Origin: JABMQB01 sp963678235
GTDB lineage: Bacteria > Bacteroidota > Bacteroidia > Bacteroidales > Prolixibacteraceae
Assembly (NCBI GenBank): GCA_963678235.1
Contig: OY782766.1
Span: 1,984,001 to 2,048,000, forward strand
DNA length: 64,000 bases
Direction of reading: 5' to 3'
Numbering within the stretch: position 1 is the stretch's first letter; each line of letters opens with the position of its first letter. The notes beneath the pieces are model-generated. The model was given only the letters and a program-made list of their open reading frames with translations. It did not search any database and was not told the origin of the DNA. A program made the position numbers and the translations under genes. Of the stretch, positions 18,039-26,941 are shown one piece after another.

Positions 18039-18105
18039 AATACTAATTTTTATAGCAAAGGGTGCCCAAAACTGAACACCCTTAAGTCTTTTTATTATTT
18101 AAATT

Positions 18106-19407
18106 TTACTCTTTAACTAAATTCAAATTTTCGTCGAGTGGAGTCATTTTAGGCATTAATAAATGTACAATACCTAAAATAATAGTATAACATGAACCTG
18201 CGATCAAGAAAGCCCAAAAGAATCCATCTTTTCCTGCAGAGTCGAGTGCCTGACCTAAAATATAAAATGCAATAATACCAGCAACAGCACCTGCCATTCC
18301 GCCAATTCCGGTTATTGAAGCAACTGCTTTTTTAGGGAATACATCTGAAGCAAGAGTAAAGACATTTGCTGACCAGGCCTGATGACCTGCTGTTCCTAAT
18401 CCAATTAGGAAAATAGCCAACCATTTGCTTTCAACAAATGCAATATAACTTACAGGTAAAATTATAAGTGCACACATCAATAATGTTAATTTCCGTGCTT
18501 TGTTTAAGCTCCAACCTTTTTTCATAAATGCTCCGGAAATCCAACCACCAAAAATACTTCCACCATCAGCCATTACGTACATAATGAAAAATGGAATTCC
18601 GATATGTTTCACATCAACACCATGGGTCATTGATAAATATTTTGCTCCCCAGAATAGGTAGAACCACCAAACTGCATCAGTCATTTTTGCCACAGCAAAA
18701 GCCCATGTTTGACGTTTTGGCAATACTTTGGTCCAAGCAATTTTTTCTTCGTTTTCAATTGTTGAATCACTAACAATATAATCTAATTCTTCTTTGGTTA
18801 CTTTTGGGTGTTTTTCAGGTTTTTTATAAACCCTAAACCAAAGAAATACCCAGATAGCACTTAAACCTCCGGTAATTAGGAAAGGTATTTGCCAGTTCTT
18901 GCCGTTTTCATGCACAATCCATCCAACAACAAATGGTGCAAGAATTGCTCCAATGGAAGTTGCAGCATTATATAAACCGGTTGCAAAAGCCCTGTCTTTT
19001 TTAGGAAACCATTCTGCAACTGTTTTTTGTGCTGCAGGGAAATTACCCGATTCACCAACACCAAGTCCGAACCGTGCAACTGAAAATCCTAAAATACTAA
19101 ATGCAGGTCTCACAAGGGCATGTAGCATCCCAAAGAAGCTCCAAGTTCCAATAGCAAGTGTGTATCCTTTTTTAGTACCTAAACGGTCGATAACTCCTCC
19201 CATGGTTAACATACCTAAAGCATAGGCAATTTGAAACCAAATGATAATTCCTGCATAATCGGCATTCGACCAACCAAACATTTTTTGCAAGGTCGGTGCC
19301 ATAACACCTATAATACTTCTGTCAAAATAGTTAATGGTTGTTGCAAACATTAACATGGCGAGTATTCGATATCGATACTTACCAATTGGTGTGGTTGAAT
19401 CAGTCAT
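18106..19407 (-). CDS. exuT: MFS transporter, ExuT-like hexuronate importer
   Basis: A 433-residue major facilitator of the anion:cation symporter (ACS) branch, which includes the E. coli hexuronate carrier ExuT. Characteristic stretches are TTINYFDRSIIGVMAP in helix 1 and ARFGLGVGESGNFPAA before helix 4. Twelve membrane segments are predicted. It lies 40 bp after the KDPG aldolase gene and 67 bp before kdgF. Galacturonate and/or glucuronate is the expected substrate from context; the exact specificity is inference. Confidence 0.85.
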   Translation of the reverse strand: MTDSTTPIGKYRYRILAMLMFATTINYFDRSIIGVMAPTLQKMFGWSNADYAGIIIWFQIAYALGMLTMGGVIDRLGTKKGYTLAIGTWSFFGMLHALVRPAFSILGFSVARFGLGVGESGNFPAAQKTVAEWFPKKDRAFATGLYNAATSIGAILAPFVVGWIVHENGKNWQIPFLITGGLSAIWVFLWFRVYKKPEKHPKVTKEELDYIVSDSTIENEEKIAWTKVLPKRQTWAFAVAKMTDAVWWFYLFWGAKYLSMTHGVDVKHIGIPFFIMYVMADGGSIFGGWISGAFMKKGWSLNKARKLTLLMCALIILPVSYIAFVESKWLAIFLIGLGTAGHQAWSANVFTLASDVFPKKAVASITGIGGMAGAVAGIIAFYILGQALDSAGKDGFFWAFLIAGSCYTIILGIVHLLMPKMTPLDENLNLVKE

Positions 19408-19447
19408 AATTTTAATTTAGATTATTAATTATTGATTTTAGTTCTTC

Positions 19448-20119
19448 TTAGTTCTTCGTTTTTTGCACAATTTCTAAGGCATATTTACACTTTTCAGTTA
19501 CATACACAAAATCTTTGTTCTCAACAACTTCTTTAGGGAATAATTGAGATCCAAGACCAACACATGTTACCCCGGCAGCAAACCATTTAGTCAAGCTTTC
19601 TTCCGTTGGCTCAACACCCCCGGTTGGCATTATGCTCGACCATGGCATTGGTCCCAAAACTGCTTTCACAAAGCCTGGTCCTCCCACTTGGGAGCCAGGG
19701 AATATTTTAACAACCTCTGCACCTAATTCATGCGCTTTGGTTATTTCGGTTACCGAACCACATCCAGGGCTCCAACTTACTTTGCGTTTGTTACAAACTT
19801 TAGCCATTCCCTCATCAATCATTGGAGAAACAATAAAATTTGCCCCAAGTGCCAAATACATCGAAGTTGTTCCTTCATCGATTACCGAGCCAACACCCAT
19901 AATCATTTCCGGGCATTCTTCGGCAACATATTGGTTCAATGCCGCAAAAACAAGTGAAGCAAAATCGCCACGGTTGGTAAATTCAAACACTCGAATCCCA
20001 CCATCGTAACATGCTTTCACCACGCTTTTACATACTTCTATATCTTTGTGATAGAACACAGGAACGATGCCTGTTTCTGCCATTTTTTGCGCTACTTCAA
20101 TTCTAGAAAATCTTGCCAT
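19448..20119 (-). CDS. eda: 2-dehydro-3-deoxy-phosphogluconate (KDPG) aldolase
   Basis: Eda cleaves KDPG to pyruvate and glyceraldehyde-3-phosphate through a Schiff-base lysine. The active-site stretch VVKIFPGSQVGGPGF (about residue 135) and the phosphate-binding IMPTGGVEP are present, as is GVGSVIDEGT. Length 223 is standard. It follows kdgK by about 70 bp and is the final step of the uronate route in this island. The 4-hydroxy-2-oxoglutarate activity of this family is also likely. Confidence 0.93.
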   Translation of the reverse strand: MARFSRIEVAQKMAETGIVPVFYHKDIEVCKSVVKACYDGGIRVFEFTNRGDFASLVFAALNQYVAEECPEMIMGVGSVIDEGTTSMYLALGANFIVSPMIDEGMAKVCNKRKVSWSPGCGSVTEITKAHELGAEVVKIFPGSQVGGPGFVKAVLGPMPWSSIMPTGGVEPTEESLTKWFAAGVTCVGLGSQLFPKEVVENKDFVYVTEKCKYALEIVQKTKN

Positions 20120-20190
20120 TATATTTGTTTCAATTAAGTGTCTCCTTTTTCAGTTACATTCTTTTGAACACTGAAAATGAAACTTTATTT

Positions 20191-21228
20191 TTATCGAGCT
20201 ACACGCCCGGAGGCATCTCCTCCCATTAATTTCTCAACCTCATCAACAGTTACCTGGTTATAATCACCATAAACGGTATGTTTTAAACAAGATGCAGCAA
20301 CAGCAAAATTCAATGCATTCTGATCATCTTCAGGGTAAGTCAACAATCCGTAGATTAAGCCTCCCATAAATGAATCGCCACCTCCAACACGGTCAACAAT
20401 ATGAGTAATTTGGTATTGAGGTGATTCATATAATTTTTCACCATCCCAAAGCACTCCTGCCCAGCTGTTGTGGTTTGCATTCACAGATCCCCGAAGTGTA
20501 GTAATTACTTTTTTACATCTAGGGAATTGTTTCATAATTTGTCTCGAAACCGACTCATAAGCAGCACCTTCAACGTGCCCACCAGTTACGTCAACGCCTT
20601 CAGGTTTAATGCCCAATACTTTTTCAGCATCTTCTTCATTTCCTAAAACGATATCCGTACCAGCAACCAATTCCGGCATTACTTCACCTGCAGTTTTGCC
20701 ATAATTCCAAAGGTTTTTTCTGTAATTTAAATCACAGGAAACTGTAATCCCTTTTTCGTTGGCTTTTTTAATGGCTTCCAAACAAACATCGGCTGCTCCC
20801 TGCGAAATTGCCGGGGTGATTCCTGTCCAATGGAACCAATTTGCACCTTCAAATACTTCATCCCAATCAATCATTCCTGATTCAATTTCGGAGATTGCCG
20901 AATGCGCCCTGTCGTAAACCACTTTGCTACCACGGCTAACTGCCCCTGTTTCCAGGAAATAGATGCCTAAACGTTCGCCACCATAAATAATTTTATCGGT
21001 TCCAACGCCATATTTTTGCAAATCCATTTTACATGATTTTGCAACATCGTTATCGGGAATACGGGTAACAAAATCTACCGGAATTCCATAATTAGCAAGC
21101 GAAACTGCTACGTTTGCTTCTCCACCACCAAAAGTGGCGTTCAACTGGCTGGTTTGAGACAACCTTAAATATCCTGGGGTTGCCAATCTTAACATGATTT
21201 CCCCAAAAGTAACTACCTTTTTATTCAT
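20191..21228 (-). CDS. kdgK: 2-dehydro-3-deoxygluconokinase (PfkB family)
   Basis: KdgK phosphorylates 2-keto-3-deoxygluconate to KDPG. The PfkB features are an N-terminal FGEIMLRLATPG, the first signature FGGGEANVAVSLA and the catalytic C-terminal VDRVGGGDSFMGG. I start it at the ATG at 21228; an upstream in-frame TTG is less likely because it lies inside the operator palindrome. About 345 residues. It heads the kdgK-eda-exuT-kdgF run, with a promoter and a 14-bp perfect palindrome immediately upstream. Confidence 0.9.
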   Translation of the reverse strand: MNKKVVTFGEIMLRLATPGYLRLSQTSQLNATFGGGEANVAVSLANYGIPVDFVTRIPDNDVAKSCKMDLQKYGVGTDKIIYGGERLGIYFLETGAVSRGSKVVYDRAHSAISEIESGMIDWDEVFEGANWFHWTGITPAISQGAADVCLEAIKKANEKGITVSCDLNYRKNLWNYGKTAGEVMPELVAGTDIVLGNEEDAEKVLGIKPEGVDVTGGHVEGAAYESVSRQIMKQFPRCKKVITTLRGSVNANHNSWAGVLWDGEKLYESPQYQITHIVDRVGGGDSFMGGLIYGLLTYPEDDQNALNFAVAASCLKHTVYGDYNQVTVDEVEKLMGGDASGRVAR

Positions 21229-21241
21229 TTTAATTATTTTA

Positions 21242-21255
21242 TGCAATCGATTGCA
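21242..21255. promoter_or_regulatory. LacI-type operator palindrome upstream of kdgK
   Basis: TGCAATCGATTGCA is a perfect 14-bp palindrome with central CG, the usual architecture of LacI-family sites. It abuts the kdgK -7 box and differs from the CGTGTnCGnACACG sites, so a second regulator is implied. No further copy was found in the window. Confidence 0.6.
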
Positions 21256-21286
21256 AAAATAAATCTTCCTATATTAATATTCCAAA
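21254..21286 (-). promoter_or_regulatory. Predicted promoter of the kdgK operon
   Basis: On the minus strand a -33 TTTG (21286-21283) and a -7 TATTTTTG (21261-21254) are separated by 21 bp. The operator palindrome overlaps the end of the -7 box and the start site. Confidence 0.6.
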
Positions 21287-21311
21287 TAACACCTGTTAAA
21301 TTAGGCAGAAA

Positions 21312-22715
21312 TTACGGAAATTTAAAATAGTCGTGGGCATTATTGAAACAAATATCCTCAACCATCTTACCCAACAGCTTCATATCATTCGGGATTTCCC
21401 CATTTTCGACATCATTCCCAATCAGGTTACATAATGTTCTTCTGAAATATTCATGCCTGGTATATGACAAAAAGCTTCTGGAGTCGGTGAGCATTCCAAC
21501 AAACCTGCTCAACAAACCAAGGTTCGAAAGAGCATTCATTTGTTTTTCCATTCCATCTTTTTGATCGAGGAACCACCATCCTGAGCCAAATTGCATTTTA
21601 CCTGGAACCGAACCATCCTGGAAATTACCGATCATGGTACCAATTAATTCATTGTCGCGCGGGTTCAGGTTATAAAGAATTGTTTTTGCCAACTGGTTTT
21701 CCATATCCAAACGGTTTAATAATTTTGAAAGAGGCCTAGCAATTTCAAAATCCCCAATAGAATCGAAACCAACATCGGCACCAAGCTTATTGAATAACCT
21801 GGTACTGTTATTTCTTAATGCCCCAAGGTGGTATTGCTGGGTCCATCCGCGGGAATGGTCCATAATTCCAAATTCGTAGAGCATGCATGATTTAAACTTG
21901 GCAACTTCAGCAGCATCCAGTTCTTTTCCTTTTCTGATTTTACTAAAGATGGCAACGACTTCATTTTCGGTGTATTCTTCAGCTATTACCGTTTCAATTC
22001 CGTGGTCAGACAAACGGCAATCGTTATCATGGAAGAATTGGTGCCTGTTGTCGAGTGCATCCATAAAATCAGCAAATGTGTTGATTTCAACTTCGGCAGC
22101 TTCTCCTAATTTATCCACATAAGCATTGAATGTTTTTGCATCTTCAACAGCCATAGCCTTATCTGGCCTCCACGCCGGAAGTACTTTTACTTCAAAACCA
22201 TCTTTTTTGATTTGGCGATGATATTCAAGGCTATCAATTGGATCATCGGTCGTACAAATGCTATGAACATTTGCCATTCGGATAATATTACGGCAACTAT
22301 ATTCCGGAGTATTTAACTTTGCGTTACATTCTTCATAGATTTCTTTTGCCGTGTCCGGATTCAAAATTTTATCGATACCGAAGAACTTTTTCAATTCCAG
22401 ATGTGTCCAATGATACAGTGGGTTTCTTACAGTGTGTGGCACCGTTTCAGCCCATTTCTCAAATTTCTCCCAATCGCTGGCATTGCCCGTACAATATTTC
22501 TCATCGACACCATTTGTTCGCATACCGCGCCATTTGTAATGGTCACCATAAAGCCAGATTTCGGTCAGCGTTTTAAACTGCTTGTCCTCAGCTATTTCTT
22601 TTGGTGAAATATGGCAGTGGTAATCAAAAATGGGCATTTTAGCCGCATGGTTATGATAGAGTTTTTTTGCTGTTTTTGTTTGTAGCAAGAAATTCTTGCC
22701 CATAAATTTTTTCAT
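21312..22715 (-). CDS. uxaC: Glucuronate (uronate) isomerase
   Basis: UxaC isomerises D-glucuronate to D-fructuronate and D-galacturonate to D-tagaturonate. The family N-terminus KKFMGKNFLLQTKTAKKLYH and the metal-binding FDYHCHISPKEIAED are clear, as is the late YTRHEYFRR. I place the start at the ATG at 22715 because the family begins with this KKFM segment; a TTG further upstream would overlap the uxaE end. About 467 residues. It follows uxaE by 12 bp. Confidence 0.95.
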   Translation of the reverse strand: MKKFMGKNFLLQTKTAKKLYHNHAAKMPIFDYHCHISPKEIAEDKQFKTLTEIWLYGDHYKWRGMRTNGVDEKYCTGNASDWEKFEKWAETVPHTVRNPLYHWTHLELKKFFGIDKILNPDTAKEIYEECNAKLNTPEYSCRNIIRMANVHSICTTDDPIDSLEYHRQIKKDGFEVKVLPAWRPDKAMAVEDAKTFNAYVDKLGEAAEVEINTFADFMDALDNRHQFFHDNDCRLSDHGIETVIAEEYTENEVVAIFSKIRKGKELDAAEVAKFKSCMLYEFGIMDHSRGWTQQYHLGALRNNSTRLFNKLGADVGFDSIGDFEIARPLSKLLNRLDMENQLAKTILYNLNPRDNELIGTMIGNFQDGSVPGKMQFGSGWWFLDQKDGMEKQMNALSNLGLLSRFVGMLTDSRSFLSYTRHEYFRRTLCNLIGNDVENGEIPNDMKLLGKMVEDICFNNAHDYFKFP

Positions 22716-22727
22716 TTCAATAATCAA

Positions 22728-23975
22728 TTAAAGGTCAAATAATCTTTTTAGGTGACGTTCATAGATATTTTCTTCCACACAACCTCCAACAACGTCAGAA
22801 TATTTTTTCAACATATCTGTATATTTTTCACCCATTTCGGAAGCTACTTTATAGCCAACATGTATTAACTGGCGGAAATTAAGGTTATAATCAGGATGAC
22901 CTGGAATATGCCTTAAAGTATTTCCGAATTTTTCGCCACTCCATGATGCAACCTCGTCAACAGTAGGAAGTTTTGAATCGTCGATGTCAATTACATCGGC
23001 ATAAGGAGCACAAAGTTCTTCTTTTCGTCCAAGGGCCCCGGCATAAATTTCTTTGGCAACTGCCAATCCTTCGTCTCCGGAAATAGCCAAACCGATAACT
23101 TCTTCTAACCAGGTGGTTCCCGCAGTTTTTACGTGCAATCCTTTATCGTATTTTTTGATAATCTCCGCCATAATCGGATAAATAGTAAACTTATCACTTC
23201 CTGAATGTACGCTCAATTTCAGGTTAGCAGGAAGACCAAATTCTTTCACGGCATAGTCAATTACCAAAACGTCTTCTTCAAATTCCTGTGCAAATTGTTT
23301 GGCATCGCCCACATAGTCAACACCTTTATTAAAACGGCCTGTAAATTTAGGAGCAATTGTTTCTGCAGGGATTTTTTCATCAGCAATCATTTTAAGGATG
23401 AAGAACATATCCACAGGAGTTTGTGGTGCTTCAACCTCGTCCATTGACACCTCGGTAATGAAATTACCTTCACCTTTTACGTCCTTGATGTGCCTGTAAA
23501 TTTTACCAGCTTCTTTTACCGCAGCAAGATATTTTGTAGCTACAGTACTTAAAAGATCATCGCTGATAACGATTGCATCAGCAATTCCGGGAATGCTAAC
23601 TTTTTCACCAAATACTTTGCATGATTCTTTAAATGCTGCAACATCTTCGGCAGATGATTCATTCCCAATATACATTGCAACATCCAATGTGAAAAAGTCG
23701 GAATGTTCAATAAACCTATCAACATTTGAAAGGTTAATATGATCGGCGTCAACACAATAACTTTCTTTCCACCCAAGGGCTTTAACCGCCGCATCGGCTT
23801 CCTTTCGTGTACCAACAGGCTCTGAATGAACTATATCGTGCTCCCGGTTTGATTTGTTCCATACTGGGGTTACTGCAACTCCTTTTGAATTAGCTTTGAT
23901 TAAAGCTCTCAATTGTGCCTCGCCTTCGTGATTAAAGCGGTCACCTACTCCAAAACTAAATTTACCTAATTTCAT
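22728..23975 (-). CDS. uxaE: Tagaturonate epimerase family protein
   Basis: UxaE (described in Thermotoga) epimerises D-tagaturonate to D-fructuronate, joining the galacturonate and glucuronate branches without the altronate enzymes UxaA/UxaB. The 415-residue protein begins KLGKFSFGVGDRFNHEG and has the conserved DADHINLSNVDRF, SVHSGSDKFTIYPI and VKTAGTTWLEE segments. It lies directly before uxaC, and no uxaA or uxaB is present, which fits the epimerase route. The family assignment comes from memory of related Bacteroidota proteins. It is the first gene after the CGTGTnCGnACACG operator. Confidence 0.8.
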   Translation of the reverse strand: MKLGKFSFGVGDRFNHEGEAQLRALIKANSKGVAVTPVWNKSNREHDIVHSEPVGTRKEADAAVKALGWKESYCVDADHINLSNVDRFIEHSDFFTLDVAMYIGNESSAEDVAAFKESCKVFGEKVSIPGIADAIVISDDLLSTVATKYLAAVKEAGKIYRHIKDVKGEGNFITEVSMDEVEAPQTPVDMFFILKMIADEKIPAETIAPKFTGRFNKGVDYVGDAKQFAQEFEEDVLVIDYAVKEFGLPANLKLSVHSGSDKFTIYPIMAEIIKKYDKGLHVKTAGTTWLEEVIGLAISGDEGLAVAKEIYAGALGRKEELCAPYADVIDIDDSKLPTVDEVASWSGEKFGNTLRHIPGHPDYNLNFRQLIHVGYKVASEMGEKYTDMLKKYSDVVGGCVEENIYERHLKRLFDL

Positions 23976-24012
23976 CTTGTTTTATTGATTTATTTTATTG
24001 AATTCGTTTTTC

Positions 24013-24026
24013 CGTGTACGGACACG
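24013..24026. promoter_or_regulatory. LacI-type operator upstream of uxaE
   Basis: CGTGTACGGACACG fits the palindrome CGTGTnCGnACACG. The identical sequence in the opposite orientation occurs at 27816-27829 upstream of the LacI-family gene. It overlaps the uxaE -7 box. Confidence 0.75.
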
Positions 24027-24055
24027 AAAGTAGATATATATTTTAAATCCTCAAA
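24025..24055 (-). promoter_or_regulatory. Predicted promoter of the uxaE-uxaC operon
   Basis: On the minus strand TTTG (24055-24052), 19 bp, then TACTTTCG (24032-24025), one base off the TAnnTTTG consensus. Operator binding would cover the -7 box and start site. The remaining sequence to 24326 shows nothing recognisable. Confidence 0.6.
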
Positions 24056-24326
24056 GCATAAAAATGTGTTATACATCAAGTTTTACTTTCTTTAACAGTT
24101 TCCTTATCAACAATCCCCTAAAAACCTTTGACTTATCAAATACGTTTTTTTATCAACATTCAGTTGTACTCTTTGTAGTCCTCTATTTTTAAAACCCCTT
24201 CATTTCTACTTATACAAAAACGAATGGTTTCTAAAGAAAGTATGCTAAATAAATTACATGCGGCTCATTCTCATTCATTTTGCAATGTTCTTAAAGAACT
24301 GATGGATATGTGCCGCTTATATCTGA

Positions 24327-25682
24327 TTAAAACAATTTATACACACCATAAAATCCTACAAGAAAAATAACAATACAACTTATCCATAAGGCCAAATCGT
24401 AAAATTTTGATGATTGTATGCCAAATTGTTTTTGTTTATACCTAAAATGAAGACCTGCATAAACAATAATAAGAAGCATAAAAAAGGTCACGATCCCGCC
24501 AATGGTTACCATAAGCACGGGCAATTTAACCCAAATCAGGGCAACCACCCAAATAACCGGGAACACCCAGGCTGTAATGGCAATGGTTCTTTTTCGTTGT
24601 TTCATATTGAAGAAATCAATCCAGCCAACAACCCCGAACAGATCGGAAAAAATCCTGGTGCGAATGGCAAGAGCCGTAAAAAGTGTTGAAAACAATACCA
24701 CAAAAGAACCAAAAAGGAAAAAGCTTTTTGCCCAGGCACCATACGATTCTGTGTACATTTTTGAAAGCGTTTCAATCATCCCAAGACCTTCGGGGATATC
24801 GCCACTCTGATATAAAATTGAAGCGCCCAATAAATAAAATGCAGCTGTAACCAAGGTATATACAAACATTGAAAATACTGCATCAAGGTTCATAACTTTA
24901 ATCCATCCTTTCGCCCTTTTTTTCCATTCTTCCGTTTCTTCGTGTGGACCAGTAAAACGCGCATATCCTTTTTCCAAGCACCAATAATTGTAGGCTACTA
25001 TTTCGTCCCCGCCAACACCAGTCAAGCCAAAAGCTGCAATGGCAAATCCAACTGCCGATGCAGGAAGTTTAAACTTCAGTCCTTCCAAGAGTTCGGCAAA
25101 AGAAAATGCCCCGGGAGTTTTCTGAAGTAAAACAACCGCGACAATTGTAAAAACGGTAAACAAAACCATTAGCACCAACGATACTTTTTCAATGAAAAAA
25201 TAATATCCCTTAAAAACCATTGATGCCACAACAATCCCGGTTATAACAGCAAACCAAAATATACTAATTGCAGGAAAGGCTATATGAAGTGTAATTGCAA
25301 CGCCCCCGATAATGCCGCCTAATTGCAGCGGTTTAAATAACCAAAGGAACAACCAGGTCCACAGCGACCAGTTGGTTTTATTCTTTCCGAAGCGCGGTCC
25401 CCCAATTTTATTTAAAGATGTCATTACCGTTTCGCCCGAACGGATTGCTTGTTTCCCAAATTCCAATTGAATAGCCACCTTAACAAGGCAGCTGACCAGA
25501 ATCACCCAAAATGTTACAAATCCGGCCCTGGCACCCAAGGTTGTTGTTGAAATTAATTCTCCTGAGCCAACAACAGCTGCTGATAAGATAAATCCAGGCC
25601 CCAGGTATTTGATCCTTCCCCAAAAAGTATTTGGGGCTTCAATAATCCCAGCTTTTGTAATTTTATATGGATCGTTTGACAT
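24327..25682 (-). CDS. Nramp-related transporter lacking the metal-site DPGN motif
   Basis: A 451-residue, about 11-helix membrane protein of the Nramp fold (GPGFILSAAVVGSG in helix 1). Nramp Mn/Fe carriers bind metal with a DPGN motif in helix 1 and a Met/His-containing motif in helix 6. Here helix 1 reads GSGE (residues 39-42), and the helix-6 region reads TGVGGDEIVAYNY. Loss of the Asp and Asn ligands argues against canonical Mn/Fe transport. It lies between uxaE and a Zn dehydrogenase in the uronate island and ends just before the uxaE promoter region. The substrate is unknown; an organic acid, Mg2+ or another ion is possible. Confidence 0.7.
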   Translation of the reverse strand: MSNDPYKITKAGIIEAPNTFWGRIKYLGPGFILSAAVVGSGELISTTTLGARAGFVTFWVILVSCLVKVAIQLEFGKQAIRSGETVMTSLNKIGGPRFGKNKTNWSLWTWLFLWLFKPLQLGGIIGGVAITLHIAFPAISIFWFAVITGIVVASMVFKGYYFFIEKVSLVLMVLFTVFTIVAVVLLQKTPGAFSFAELLEGLKFKLPASAVGFAIAAFGLTGVGGDEIVAYNYWCLEKGYARFTGPHEETEEWKKRAKGWIKVMNLDAVFSMFVYTLVTAAFYLLGASILYQSGDIPEGLGMIETLSKMYTESYGAWAKSFFLFGSFVVLFSTLFTALAIRTRIFSDLFGVVGWIDFFNMKQRKRTIAITAWVFPVIWVVALIWVKLPVLMVTIGGIVTFFMLLIIVYAGLHFRYKQKQFGIQSSKFYDLALWISCIVIFLVGFYGVYKLF

Positions 25683-25699
25683 GAGTGGAAAATATGGAT

Positions 25700-26746
25700 T
25701 TAACTAAAATCAAGTAAAACCTTCAGATATTTGCTTTTTTCTTTTTGCACCAACTCGAAAGCTTCTTGTATTTTCGAAGCATGCATTTTAATGGAAATCA
25801 ACGCATCAGGTTTCAAGGTCCCGGCGCTTAAGTGTTCAATAACTTCGGGATATTCGCCATCACTCACTCTCGATGTAATAATTTGAGCTTCTTTCCAAAT
25901 TAATTCTTTAAAAACGATGGGTGCAGGATCATCGCCCAACCCAAGAACGCATACTTTCCCGCCTCCCCTAATACTGTGGATACAGCTTCTTATGGGTGTG
26001 TAAACACCCTCAATTTCATCGGCGTGACCCACTGCTTCAAAAGCAATATCAACTCCATTTCCGTTTGTATGTGCTTTTATTTTTTCAACAGGGTTTTCCT
26101 TTAACGGATTTATGGCAATTACGTTTGGGTTATTTTTCAATGCAATTTCGAGGCGGTTTTCAAGCGGATCAACAATAAAAATTGTTGCATTAGTTTTCGT
26201 CCGTGCAGCCTGAAGGATTACCTGTCCTACCCTGCCAGCTCCCCATATTGCAACCGTATCGCCTTGTTTTGTTTGCGCCCGGCGATTTGCATGAAATCCG
26301 ATCGCATAAATTTCAACCAATGCAACGTGTTCATTCAGTAAATCGGGAGCAGTTTTAAAAATCATGTGGGGCGGCACCGAAATTTTCTCACAAAACCCAC
26401 CATCCATATCAACTCCCAACAGTTTTAACGAAGTACAAGCAGGATAATGCTTCCGTTGGCAAGCCGGGCATTCGTTGCACCAAATAATTGGGTCAATTGC
26501 AACCTTATCGCCTATATCAAATCCCTCTACATTTTCACCAACTCCTTCAACTACACCTCCCATTTCATGCCCAGGAATAAAAGGGACTGGAGTGCGCGGA
26601 TGAAAATCACCGGGGAAAATATGCATATCAGTACCACAAATGCTGGCAAACTTAATACGCACCAATACTTCGTCTTTTTTTACTTCTGGCGATGAGACTT
26701 CTTTCCAAACAAAATTATTATACGACTCGAGAACAGCTGCTTTCAT
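25700..26746 (-). CDS. Zinc-dependent alcohol/polyol dehydrogenase (MDR family)
   Basis: A medium-chain NAD(P)-dependent dehydrogenase. The catalytic zinc site shows ICGTDMH and GHEMGGVVEGVGE; the structural zinc cysteines are CNECPACQRKHYPAC; the Rossmann motif is WGAGRVGQV. Relatives oxidise L-idonate, threonine, sorbitol or galactonate. I start at ATG 26746 because family members begin MKAAV; a longer frame to 26815 adds an unlikely tail. It ends 17 bp before the Nramp-like gene and probably forms a unit with it. The likely substrate in this island is a sugar acid or polyol, which is inference. Confidence 0.85.
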   Translation of the reverse strand: MKAAVLESYNNFVWKEVSSPEVKKDEVLVRIKFASICGTDMHIFPGDFHPRTPVPFIPGHEMGGVVEGVGENVEGFDIGDKVAIDPIIWCNECPACQRKHYPACTSLKLLGVDMDGGFCEKISVPPHMIFKTAPDLLNEHVALVEIYAIGFHANRRAQTKQGDTVAIWGAGRVGQVILQAARTKTNATIFIVDPLENRLEIALKNNPNVIAINPLKENPVEKIKAHTNGNGVDIAFEAVGHADEIEGVYTPIRSCIHSIRGGGKVCVLGLGDDPAPIVFKELIWKEAQIITSRVSDGEYPEVIEHLSAGTLKPDALISIKMHASKIQEAFELVQKEKSKYLKVLLDFS

Positions 26747-26941
26747 GATTTTAGGTTTGATGTAGATTTTAGGTTTATATAATATATTTTGCTCAACATT
26801 TAGCAAAGCGACCATAAATCTACGTGTTTATTTGTATAAATAAAATTACCTGATCGGAATTTCTCGCATATTTATAATACAATCCATCCGCTTCAAAAAT
26901 GAAATATTCGATTTTTCAGTAATAAAATCTATATTTAAGCC

